Source of the DNA: JBBQXY01 sp038209195
Lineage (GTDB): Bacteria; Chloroflexota; Ktedonobacteria; Ktedonobacterales; Ktedonobacteraceae
Reading direction: 5' to 3'
Length of the DNA stretch: 35,331 nt
Assembly (NCBI GenBank): GCA_038209195.1
Contig: JBBQXY010000041.1
Coordinates: forward strand, 1-35,331
Part shown: in pieces, positions 16,189 through 25,100 of the stretch
Position numbering within the stretch: the stretch's first letter is position 1
Layout: every line of letters begins with the position of its first letter
Notes under the pieces: generated by a model
The model's input: only the letters and a program-made list of their open reading frames with translations
Told to the model about the DNA's origin: nothing
The model's database searches: none
Made by a program: the position numbers and the translations under genes

Positions 16189-17235
16189 TTAGGAACTATT
16201 TTTATTTTTCCCGAATAACTTGAGAGTTCTTCCTAAACAATGTATTAATTTCCACACGCCAGATGTTTCAGCAGCCATTACCAGCAGGTGCCGACTTGCA
16301 TCACCATAAATACGTAGGAGATGATGAGGACTGCTCCGCGGCGTATTTATACCATGAACGGTAGTTACTACCCAATTGTAAGCAGCCCTTTCTGCGGCTC
16401 TCGCTGCCTCCTCGCCAACTTCCTCAGGTTGCCCAAAAGGATATGCTAAAGCGTAAACAGGGTGTCCCAGTCCCTGCTCCAGCGCAGTACGGCACGCGTC
16501 TATCTCGTATAGTATTTCAGCAGGATCTGTCAAACGTGACAGAATTGGATGATGCATGGTATGAGCACCGAATGAGACCCATCCACTTTCTTCCATCTCG
16601 CGTATTTGTGCCCATGTCAATGGGAGAGCTAACGCTTCTTCTTCAGTAACGCTTGAAGATGGTACAGCTAGTGCCTCTTGCGCTGTGGTTAGGAACGCTT
16701 CACGTTCTGCAACCGATGCTGCGTGACGTAAATGGTCATCAATTGCTCTGGCGAGTAGTACGCGGTCCTTGGCTTGCTTCAAATAATAGGTATGTCCCTC
16801 TATCATCGCTTTATCTACGAGCGTATGACGTGTCAGGCGCTCGGCTTCGAGCCACCAGAAGTGATCGCCGCTCTCCACGTAGCCTGGAACGAGAAAGATT
16901 GTAATAGGAACCTGCAACTCTCGTACTAAGGGGAAGACATGAGTATAGTTATCGCGATACCCGTCGTCAAATGTTAACACCAGCGGAGTGCGCCGGTCGC
17001 GCGCTTGCTCTACCTTCTTTGGTGTGTAGAGTTCTTTCAGTGCCTCTTCCAGATGAAGCATACGGTAGTGACGATGCAGGTAGAGCAGGTGGGAACGCAA
17101 GTTTCCCCCGATGGCGCTGTGGTAGTTAAGAATAATCAGCCTTTGCCCGGGGCGTTGGGCCCACCGACGAGCCAGCCTGATTAGTCCGGAGTAATAGAAA
17201 CATGCAGCAATAAATATCCTTACCTGCTCACGCAT
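16189..17235 (-). CDS. NodB-family polysaccharide deacetylase (CE4)
   Basis: A 348-residue metal-dependent de-N-acetylase. Motif 1 is PLVLTFDDGYRDNY near residue 84 (the Asp pair gives the base and metal ligand). Motif 2 is SFGAHTMHHPILS near 218 (His ligands of the H-T-x-x-H pattern). Motif 3 is LAYPFGQPEE near 262. A roughly 120-residue insertion between motifs 1 and 2 is usual for exopolysaccharide-locus members. No clear signal peptide; the N-terminus is mildly hydrophobic, and it may act on lipid-linked intermediates. AAGGGAAG precedes the ATG. It starts 21 bases after the phosphodiesterase gene in one operon. Confidence 0.92.
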   Translation of the reverse strand: MREQVRIFIAACFYYSGLIRLARRWAQRPGQRLIILNYHSAIGGNLRSHLLYLHRHYRMLHLEEALKELYTPKKVEQARDRRTPLVLTFDDGYRDNYTHVFPLVRELQVPITIFLVPGYVESGDHFWWLEAERLTRHTLVDKAMIEGHTYYLKQAKDRVLLARAIDDHLRHAASVAEREAFLTTAQEALAVPSSSVTEEEALALPLTWAQIREMEESGWVSFGAHTMHHPILSRLTDPAEILYEIDACRTALEQGLGHPVYALAYPFGQPEEVGEEAARAAERAAYNWVVTTVHGINTPRSSPHHLLRIYGDASRHLLVMAAETSGVWKLIHCLGRTLKLFGKNKNSS

Positions 17236-17256
17236 ATACCACTTCCCTTAAAATTG

Positions 17257-18789
17257 CTACTGGACTGAAGCCTTCTTTTTGAGTTTACGCATGACAATAC
17301 TCTCACTGCGATCATTGCTAATCTCAGTTAAAGATTGTTCAAAGGCCTGTTTCATATTCTTACCATCTAGATCGTCCGTCAGCGGTAAGTCCATACACTT
17401 AAGAAGTGTAGGAACTACATCACAGGCATGGGTGGGATCAATAGTGACGCCCCGTTTCACATTTGCACCATAGAGAAAGAGAATCCCGTCGGGATGGTGA
17501 ATACCTGAGCGGAGATCTCCCTCCTCCCATAGTGCCCGGCGACCCATGTCGGTTGGCAGTAATATATTCTCACTCGAAATCAGAATTAGATGTCGCTCAC
17601 GCGGGGCGAAAGGGCCTGTACCGAAGGCATCCTCATTGTACATCGTCGAGATGAGTTGCTGACCGGTCTCTGGATCAAGTATCTCCTGTAATGATGCTGC
17701 TAGTTCGTGAATATCTTCTTCCGTCATGGACTTATCCATGACAATGTCGGCATAGCCAGCAATCGCGCCAGATGAAGTTTGAAGACAAGCACGAGTGTTG
17801 GCCCAATCGAGATCGGGTAGTCTTAGTGGCTGTGATTCTTTGTCTACAGTCATAACTCCAGAGCGACGCAACTGCGAGCGTGCCAGGCGTGCTAAGTGCT
17901 GCGACCTGGTCATCAGCACCAGTTCTCGTGCGAAAGCAAGTAACTCTGTTTTCAGGCGATTCCCGTTTCCTCTCAACCGTAGTAGTCGGCGTCTGTACAG
18001 ATATTCCTGTAGATAAAATTTCCTGCGGGCACCCTGAAAACCGTGATCCGAGACGATCATCAAAATGTCTTCGGCGTGTAAGGCATCTAGTGCCATGCCC
18101 AGAGCTGCATCAAGCATTTGATAATACTCTACTGCTCGCGGATCAAATGCTATAATCTCGTCCCAGCACAAATGCTGGATGCGATCCGCACCAACAAAGA
18201 CAATATAGCAGAAATCCCAGGGTTTGCTCAGCAGCAGGCGAAACATTGAGATACGCTCCCGTGTCATCTTCAATGTGTCAGTTAACGGATCGCCAAGCTG
18301 CCCATTTGATACGGCAGAATTAAGTTCAATCTGGTAGTCCGGGACAACTTGCAGTAATTCGTCTTTGAAGCTAGCGGGATAAGTTACATTGGCCTTTATA
18401 TCGGGAGCCATATAACCGCTGAGCATGATTCCATTGACGGGTTCGGGAGGATAGGTTACCGGCACATTTGCGACAACGACCCGTTTGCCCCATTCACTCA
18501 GTATATTCCAGATAGCCTTCCCACCTTTACGGTGCGTCATCACATGGGCACGAGGACCATCTTCGGTCTGTTCAAAATCCCAGAAGTCATAGACTCCATG
18601 TTTAGCTGGCAATAATCCGGTGGAGATCGACATCCATGCCGGGGGAGTCAGAGGTGGCGTAGTGGACTTCAAAATGCCCTGTACTCCTCCGTCACGCACT
18701 CGCTGGAAATTGGGGAGCAGACCGCGCTCCATTAAAGGATTCAGGATGCGAAAGGTTAATCCATCAACGCCAAAAAGCAGTACTCGCAC
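17257..18789 (-). CDS. Alkaline-phosphatase-superfamily phosphodiesterase
   Basis: A 510-residue member of the type I phosphodiesterase/nucleotide pyrophosphatase group. Metal-ligand motifs are VLLFGVDGLTF (Asp9), the nucleophile region TTPPLTPPAWMSISTG near 43-58, VGADRIQH near 200, IVSDHGF near 243 and GIHHPDG near 430. There is no signal peptide, so it would act in the cytoplasm. Relatives occur in archaeal and bacterial glycan loci; the substrate here is unknown (a nucleotide sugar, phospholipid or glycan phosphodiester are possible). It starts at GTG with AAGGAG upstream, one base after the stop of the GT2 gene, so translation is tightly coupled. Confidence 0.88.
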   Translation of the reverse strand: MRVLLFGVDGLTFRILNPLMERGLLPNFQRVRDGGVQGILKSTTPPLTPPAWMSISTGLLPAKHGVYDFWDFEQTEDGPRAHVMTHRKGGKAIWNILSEWGKRVVVANVPVTYPPEPVNGIMLSGYMAPDIKANVTYPASFKDELLQVVPDYQIELNSAVSNGQLGDPLTDTLKMTRERISMFRLLLSKPWDFCYIVFVGADRIQHLCWDEIIAFDPRAVEYYQMLDAALGMALDALHAEDILMIVSDHGFQGARRKFYLQEYLYRRRLLRLRGNGNRLKTELLAFARELVLMTRSQHLARLARSQLRRSGVMTVDKESQPLRLPDLDWANTRACLQTSSGAIAGYADIVMDKSMTEEDIHELAASLQEILDPETGQQLISTMYNEDAFGTGPFAPRERHLILISSENILLPTDMGRRALWEEGDLRSGIHHPDGILFLYGANVKRGVTIDPTHACDVVPTLLKCMDLPLTDDLDGKNMKQAFEQSLTEISNDRSESIVMRKLKKKASVQ

Positions 18790-18790
18790 C

Positions 18791-19810
18791 TTAGCTTCTC
18801 CTTCCTTTATCTTCTTTAAGCGATGTGCCTGGAATGGTGGCGGATGTAGGCATCAGCTCTCTGACAGCCCTGTTGCTCCAACTAATCTTTGGATTTGACG
18901 CAGCGCGTCGACGATTGTTTAGGAGCCATAAAATACCTGCTCTTAGACCAACTATGCGCCCGAGCATGTTAGCCACCAGACCTGTGGTAAAAAGGAAAGT
19001 ATAATAAACAGCACGCCCGCAGCACTTGCTGGTATCTATCAATTGTTCGGCAAGAGTGCGAGGGTTTAGACCAAAATGCTTGAGCGCAAAATACATGCTG
19101 TTACGTCCGTTAGAAAATTGGAATAAAGGTCTCTCCATGAAGTAAGGCTTGTTTATTGCACGGAACGAGAAATGCACGACTGCCATTTCTGGAACAAACA
19201 TGATACGCCAGCCAGCCTTTTTCACGCGAATGCAGAGATCAGTTTCCTCGCGTAGATTTGTCAACGTGTAATTAGGGTCTGATCCACCTGTTTGCTCTAA
19301 TACTTCACGGCGAAACGACATATTGCCCCCACTTAAATGGTCAACCTCTGTCTCCACCACACCTCCCCGATTTTTTCCGATCACACGGCCAGATGGCAGT
19401 ATAAACATACGTGGAGAACCACTTACCTGATCGCAGTATGGTTCGGGCATTTCAATCACGCGTCCTCCAACTGCGCCGATGGCCTCATCCCGATACGTCT
19501 TAACAAGTGCTGCAAGCCAACCAGGCTGAACCATAGCATCGTCATCTACAAAGGCGAGAATGTCACCAGAGGAGGCATCCAGACCTGCATTACGCGCCTG
19601 GGGCATATTATTGCGCTGCCCGCGCAGACGCACACTAAGCACTGCCGGGTACTGCGCTACTACCTGCTCGCTCTCATCGTTAGATGAACTATCTACCACA
19701 ATGATTTCTTTGCGGGGATAGGGCTGAGTTAGCACGCGCTCAATGCAATGCCGCAGCAGGAAAGGGCGGTTACGAGTAATGATGATAATACTGACAAACA
19801 GATCTTTCAC
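18791..19810 (-). CDS. GT2-family glycosyltransferase
   Basis: A 339-residue GT-A fold glycosyltransferase. Visible motifs are SIIIITRNRPFLLRHCIE at the N-terminus, IIVVDSSSNDES, the metal-binding DxD as AFVDDDAMVQPGW near residue 90, GGNMSFRREVLEQ near 168, and REETDLCIRVKKAGW near 190. The C-terminal part has a moderately hydrophobic stretch that may contact the membrane. It starts at GTG with AAGGAG seven bases upstream, 24 bases after the flippase stop. The ribosome binding site of the next gene lies within its last codons. Donor sugar not predictable. Confidence 0.92.
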   Translation of the reverse strand: MKDLFVSIIIITRNRPFLLRHCIERVLTQPYPRKEIIVVDSSSNDESEQVVAQYPAVLSVRLRGQRNNMPQARNAGLDASSGDILAFVDDDAMVQPGWLAALVKTYRDEAIGAVGGRVIEMPEPYCDQVSGSPRMFILPSGRVIGKNRGGVVETEVDHLSGGNMSFRREVLEQTGGSDPNYTLTNLREETDLCIRVKKAGWRIMFVPEMAVVHFSFRAINKPYFMERPLFQFSNGRNSMYFALKHFGLNPRTLAEQLIDTSKCCGRAVYYTFLFTTGLVANMLGRIVGLRAGILWLLNNRRRAASNPKISWSNRAVRELMPTSATIPGTSLKEDKGRRS

Positions 19811-19834
19811 TGTGTTCTCCTTAACATTGGATGC

Positions 19835-21802
19835 TTATGCAGATGGCTTTTTCTCAAACTTCACACGGATGGCGTCAAATACCATCCGATCTTCCTTGCT
19901 AAAGCGCAACAATGTCAACATAAGCGTGTAAATAATTAGGAAAGGGATAATGAGAGCGAGTGTTCCGAATATTGCCTTGTATCCATAACCAACATGAATG
20001 ATGCGCAGCAGCAGTAATCCCGCTATACTTGCAACTCCACCGGCTACAACGGATTTCAGCATATCCCATCGAAACGTAAGTATCTTCAATATCCAATAGA
20101 CCTCAATCAGGTAGGCAATATTGAGGATGATAACCGCAAGCGAGGTTGCCACAGCCGCGCCTATAATGTTGAAACGGGGTACTAATAAGAAAGCCAGCCC
20201 TATATTGACCGTAATAGTTACGGCAGAATTTGCTAAAACCACGCGCGCATGGCCTGTCATTGTCAGCAGAAGCGCTGTTGAACCTGTCCCCGCATTTACA
20301 AGATTGCCAAAAGAGAGAATTATCAGGGCAATGCCCGCTACCGTGTAATCTCTGGAGAAAATGCTGAGGATAGCCTCATGAAAAATACACAGGCAGAGAA
20401 ATACGGGCAAGCTCAGCGAGAACGCCCACCTCGTGACTACCTTGGACAAGCTCGCGAGTTGCTCAAGCTCTCTACGCGCATAATGCTCGGCGATCAATGG
20501 CGAGAAGATAGTATTGAACGCTAAAAGCGGCATAATAATAAACAGGCTTGAGCGACTAGCAACAGCATAATGTCCAACTTGTGCCGCAGTTGCGAAGACT
20601 GTGAGAAACAACACATCGGTAGAATTTATTAGATGCTGTATGAGCGAGTTGAAAGACATGGGCCAGGCAAAATTCAGCCATGTCTTCCATTCATATCTGG
20701 GCGCAGCATTACCGACAAGTAGTCTGGAAGATTGATGCAGCAGTATCTGTCCCGTAATGACGGAAGCGAGAAAACCACATATTGTGGCGAGAATCAAAGC
20801 TTGCAGCCGTAACCCAAGAAAATAGAAGATTCCTATGAGCACAAGCGATACACCAGGCTGGATCAAGCGGTCCATATACACCTTCAACTTGATAGCTTTT
20901 AATGCTTGTAGACCGCTGGCAAGGACGGCTTGTAGGGCTATCAAGGGTACAAGCAATGCTACCTCTTTGAGTGGAAGAGTATATGCTTCTTGATGATAGA
21001 CCAAGTGTGCCAGGCCCGTGGTAGAAAGGTAGAACAATGCACCAAACAGCAGGCCCGAAATGAGCGTCATCCACACCACGAAATGAATCAACCCTTTAGC
21101 GAGACCATGCTCACCCTTGACACGGTAAGTTGGGACGAAGCGTACAATGGTGTTATCTAACGCGAATGTGACGGTAGAGCCAATGACAGAAGCAGAAGTG
21201 TACACCGTTATGTAAGTTCCATAGACGCTTTGTGAGACTAAATTGGTCATGACGACGTTTATTACATAGCGCAGTACGGCGTAAATGAGATCGCCTGTTC
21301 CAGCCACAGCAGCGTTACTGGCGGTGCTGATAATAACTTGGTGCTGATCTGACTGTGCCTGCATCTCTGATGTTATAACAGGTAGCCCCAGGGTTTCCTG
21401 ACACGCAATGTCCTCTATAATGGAGTTGAGGAGCATATCTTGTTGTTGTCGCTGGCTCTCTCCCGGGCTTATAGCAAACATCCGTGCTGTATCAAGACTT
21501 GAAATTGGGTCTTCAAAAGCAGACGCCAGGTATGGGTGCTGCTTGCAAGGTAAGGTTAGCTTCGGCGGGATAATGAGCGTGCGAGGCTCATTGTCAGAAC
21601 CTGAAAATATTTGTTGAGATGGGCTTATGTCACTTGCGGCGTTCTGTGTGAATGATGAGAGCTGCGGATGCCGGGGAAGTACCTGTGCCGTGTCATCCCT
21701 CAGATGCGTCCATGCATCCAGCACTGGGTAGATAGGCTCCGGCGCATTGGCATGGTTCCTATCATCTCTATCAGGCTCAATGTTAGTATGTAATGGATGC
21801 AA
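19835..21802 (-). CDS. Wzx-like polysaccharide flippase with long N-terminal extension
   Basis: The 655-residue product is a MOP-superfamily flippase of about 14 helices that moves lipid-linked repeat units across the membrane. The core begins near residue 165 (AGTGDLIYAVLRYVINVVM) and contains the expected SQSVYGTYITVYTSAS, STDVLFLTVFATAAQVGHYA and LAFNTIFSPLIAEHY segments. The first ~165 residues are hydrophilic, Gln/Ser-rich and without recognised domain; ordinary Wzx proteins lack this. The start is a TTG with GAGGAG about eight bases upstream. A later start would shorten the extension, but the ribosome binding site supports 21802. It heads a four-gene operon (flippase, GT2, phosphodiesterase, deacetylase). 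Confidence 0.9.
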   Translation of the reverse strand: MHPLHTNIEPDRDDRNHANAPEPIYPVLDAWTHLRDDTAQVLPRHPQLSSFTQNAASDISPSQQIFSGSDNEPRTLIIPPKLTLPCKQHPYLASAFEDPISSLDTARMFAISPGESQRQQQDMLLNSIIEDIACQETLGLPVITSEMQAQSDQHQVIISTASNAAVAGTGDLIYAVLRYVINVVMTNLVSQSVYGTYITVYTSASVIGSTVTFALDNTIVRFVPTYRVKGEHGLAKGLIHFVVWMTLISGLLFGALFYLSTTGLAHLVYHQEAYTLPLKEVALLVPLIALQAVLASGLQALKAIKLKVYMDRLIQPGVSLVLIGIFYFLGLRLQALILATICGFLASVITGQILLHQSSRLLVGNAAPRYEWKTWLNFAWPMSFNSLIQHLINSTDVLFLTVFATAAQVGHYAVASRSSLFIIMPLLAFNTIFSPLIAEHYARRELEQLASLSKVVTRWAFSLSLPVFLCLCIFHEAILSIFSRDYTVAGIALIILSFGNLVNAGTGSTALLLTMTGHARVVLANSAVTITVNIGLAFLLVPRFNIIGAAVATSLAVIILNIAYLIEVYWILKILTFRWDMLKSVVAGGVASIAGLLLLRIIHVGYGYKAIFGTLALIIPFLIIYTLMLTLLRFSKEDRMVFDAIRVKFEKKPSA

Positions 21803-22196
21803 GAATCTTCTCCTCGTTTTTTTGTCTCTGTTAAAGAAAGACCTCTGGTATACATTCTACTCGGAGAGAAAAATTCAGTAGAGTATGTATCGTGAACTTG
21901 GAATAACATACATGGCATTAACAAATGCCTATACAAAGCAGTCTATTGGCAGCGGTGGAGAGTCAGTTGAAAAGATATGAACGATGAGTTGAGGAGCAAG
22001 CTGGCGTTGTTATAGCTCTAACACTGGCGACATTTTTTCTTGTGAGTAGAATATATATCATGAGTTACTTATTAAGAAAGATTAGATAAAGAGAGGAAGG
22101 TGGAAGTGTGGTGAAGACTCAGAGGGATGCTATACTATTGATAGTATCGAAACTTGAAGTAAATGGTCGCTGATAGAAGTGGAAGGTAGAAGAAGT
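21803..22196. promoter_or_regulatory. Divergent regulatory region between flippase and NRPS genes
   Basis: This 394-base gap must contain promoters for the leftward flippase operon and the rightward NRPS. It is AT-rich. A perfect 16-base palindrome, ATACTATTGATAGTAT, lies at 22132-22147, about 50 bases before the NRPS ATG. Near 21850-21890 is an imperfect inverted repeat (TACATTCTAC against GTAGAGTATGTA). No fully convincing -35/-10 pair was identified on either strand. No ORF with a ribosome binding site was seen. Confidence 0.4.
22132..22147. promoter_or_regulatory. Perfect 16-bp palindrome upstream of the NRPS gene (operator candidate)
   Basis: ATACTAT, TG, ATAGTAT is fully symmetric. Its position 49 bases before the NRPS start suits an operator near the transcription start, or a small leader hairpin. 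The regulator is not in the window. Confidence 0.35.
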
Positions 22197-25100
22197 ATGA
22201 AGCTAAATTTAAATAACCGTACAAATCCTGGTCTGAACCTGCTAGAAAATGACCGAACCAAGGCTCGCTCCACCATGACCGGGGATCACAATTCCATTAT
22301 TCGACGCGGCGTGACCACAGCAGTGACTACGACTTTTGAACAGCAGCAAGTCTGGCAGCTCTCCCGATTGTTACCTGGTACCTCTAAGTGCCATGAATGT
22401 ATAACTATTCATCTCCCAGTCCCTCTTGATGTTGATGCGCTTAAGCGGAGCTTGCTCGAATTCATCCAGCGGCACGAAGCCTCGCGCACGAGCTTTCCGG
22501 TAGTAGATGGGCAGCCTGTGCCATATATCCAGCCTTCCATCAAGCTCACGATACCAGTGATGGACCTGCGGTTCTGTTCTAAAGCCGACCTTGAGGCTGA
22601 GATACTACGACGCGCGCGGGAAGAAGCTCTCCAGCCTTTTGACCTGGCTCAGGGGCCTCTGGTGCGCGCTCTGCTCCTACAACCAGGCGATCAGGAATAT
22701 TACCTGTGCCTGACTGTACACCAGCTCATCTGCGATGGAATTACCCTCACTCGAGTTTTACTGCCAGAGTTGCGGCTTCTCTACGAAGACTTCTCGGCAG
22801 GACGATCGTCGTCACTACCGACGTTGCCCATTCAGTATGCTGACTACGCCCACTGGCAACGAGAGTGGTTGGCAGGAGACAACCCGACTGCCCGCCTGTC
22901 TTATTGGAAAGAGCATCTTGCAGGGGCTACGACGGCCCTGCCATTACCTGGCGATCGCTCCCGTTTAGCGCAACCGAGTTATCGTGGGTCACTGCAGCCG
23001 TTCACACTATCCAAACAGACTAGCGAAGCATTGCAGGTCTTAAGCCAGCAACAGGGGGTAACATTGCAGATGATGCTGGTGGCAGCTTTACAAACCCTGC
23101 TTTATCGATACACAGGGCAGGAGGATCTGCTACTCGGTACGACTACCATGAGCCTCATGCCCGATTCGACAGAACATCTGTTTGGGCACTTCCTCAATAA
23201 ACTGGCACTGCGTGTCAATCTGTCGGGCGTTCTAACCTTTGGTGAACTGCTGGCTCAGGTACGCGAGGTGACTCTGGAGGCTCTGAAACATGAGTTGCCC
23301 TTCGAGTTACTCATCAGAGAACTGCTGCCTGAGCGAGAGGCAGGGGTGCATCCACTCTTCCAGATACTACTGACCCTTGATTCTTCGCCTCTCGACTTGC
23401 CGCACGGATGGGCCATGACTCGCCTAAATGTGCAGGCAGAGACCTCCCTCTACGATCTAGATTTCTACCTTGCAGAATCCTCAAAGGGACTCAGCGGTCA
23501 TATAGCCTATAACTCGGATTTGTTTGATGCTGCAACCATCGCTCGTCTGGAAGGCCACTTGCAGACGTTGCTGGCGGGCATTGTGGAAAATCCCGACCGG
23601 TGCTTATCAGAGTTGCCTCTCTTGACAGAAAAAGAGCATCGGCAGCTTGTGGTGGACTGGAATACTACGAAGGCAGCCTATTCAAAGGATGACTGTATCC
23701 ATCAGTTGTTTGAGGCGCAGGTACAGCGGACACCAGAAGCTACGGCGGTGGTCTTTGAAGGACATCATCTGACCTACCGGGAACTCAATGTCCAGGCTAA
23801 TCAGCTAGCGCATCACCTACAGAAGTTGGGAGTGGGACCCGAGGTGCTGGTGGGCCTCTGTATAGAACGGTCCTTAGAAATGGTAGTAGGATTACTGGGT
23901 ATTCTCAAGGCGGGAGGAGCCTATATTCCGCTTGACCCCGGTTTCCCATTCGAGCGTATTGCCTTCATGTTGGAAGATGCTCAGATACCAGTCCTGGTCA
24001 CCCAGCAGCATCTAATCATCCAATTACCCACACATGGGGCTAAAGTGGTGTGTCTGGACGCCGATGTTGCAGTGCTCACCCAGCAAAGCCAGACCAATCC
24101 ACTCTCTCCAGTGACTTCCGATAATCTGGCCCATGTGATTTACACTTCTGGATCGACCGGGCGACCTAAGGGGGTACAGATTCTGCACCGCGCGGTGGTT
24201 AACTTCTTGCTCTCTATGCGTGAGCAGCCGGGTCTGACGGCAGAGGATACCTTGCTGGCTGTAACCACCTTATCTTTCGACATCGCCGCCCTCGAACTCT
24301 TTTTACCTTTGACCGTTGGGGCGCGTGTGATTGTGGTTGGTCGCGATGTAGTTGCGGATGGGGTGGCCTTGAGGGAGACTCTGGTGCGTACAGGTACAAC
24401 AGTGATGCAGGCGACTCCGGTCAGCTGGCGTTTGCTGCTGGCAGCAGGCTGGGAAGGCAAGCCTGATCTGAAGATCCTGTGCGGTGGGGAAGCCCTCTCC
24501 TTAGTTTTGGCCCAGCAGTTGCTGCCGAAGGTCGCTTCTCTGTGGAATCTCTATGGACCAACGGAGACGACTATCTATTCAAGCTTCTGCAAGATCGAGC
24601 CAGGTGAAAAAGTGATCTCTATTGGCCGCCCAATTGCCAATACGCAGATCTACCTGCTCGATGCGCACTGGCAGCCGGTACCAATCGGCGTGCCTGGGGA
24701 ACTCTTTATTGGAGGCGATGGGCTGGCTCGAGGTTACTTGAACCGTTCCGAACTGACATCGGAGCGATTTATCCCTCATCCGTTCAGCAATGAGCCAGGT
24801 GCTCGTCTCTACAAAACCGGCGACCTGGCGCGCTTTCGGCCAGACGGGACCATCGAGCTTTTGGGGCGTCTGGACTTTCAAGTGAAGCTACGGGGGTTTC
24901 GTATCGAGCTGGGCGAGATTGAGGCGGTGTTAGCCCAGCACCCAGTGGTGCAGCAAGTAGTGGTTGTGGCACGCGAGGATGTGCCGGGTGACAAGCGCCT
25001 GGTGGCGTACGTTGTACAGAAGTCTCAAGATCACGACCCAGATGAGCTAAAAGAGAGAGCAGCAGAACAACATTCACAATGGCAGAAAGTGTGGGATCAG

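Noticed and set aside
19337..19687. 116-codon plus-strand frame inside the GT2 gene
   Set aside because: It is antisense to conserved GT2 motifs and lacks its own ribosome binding site.
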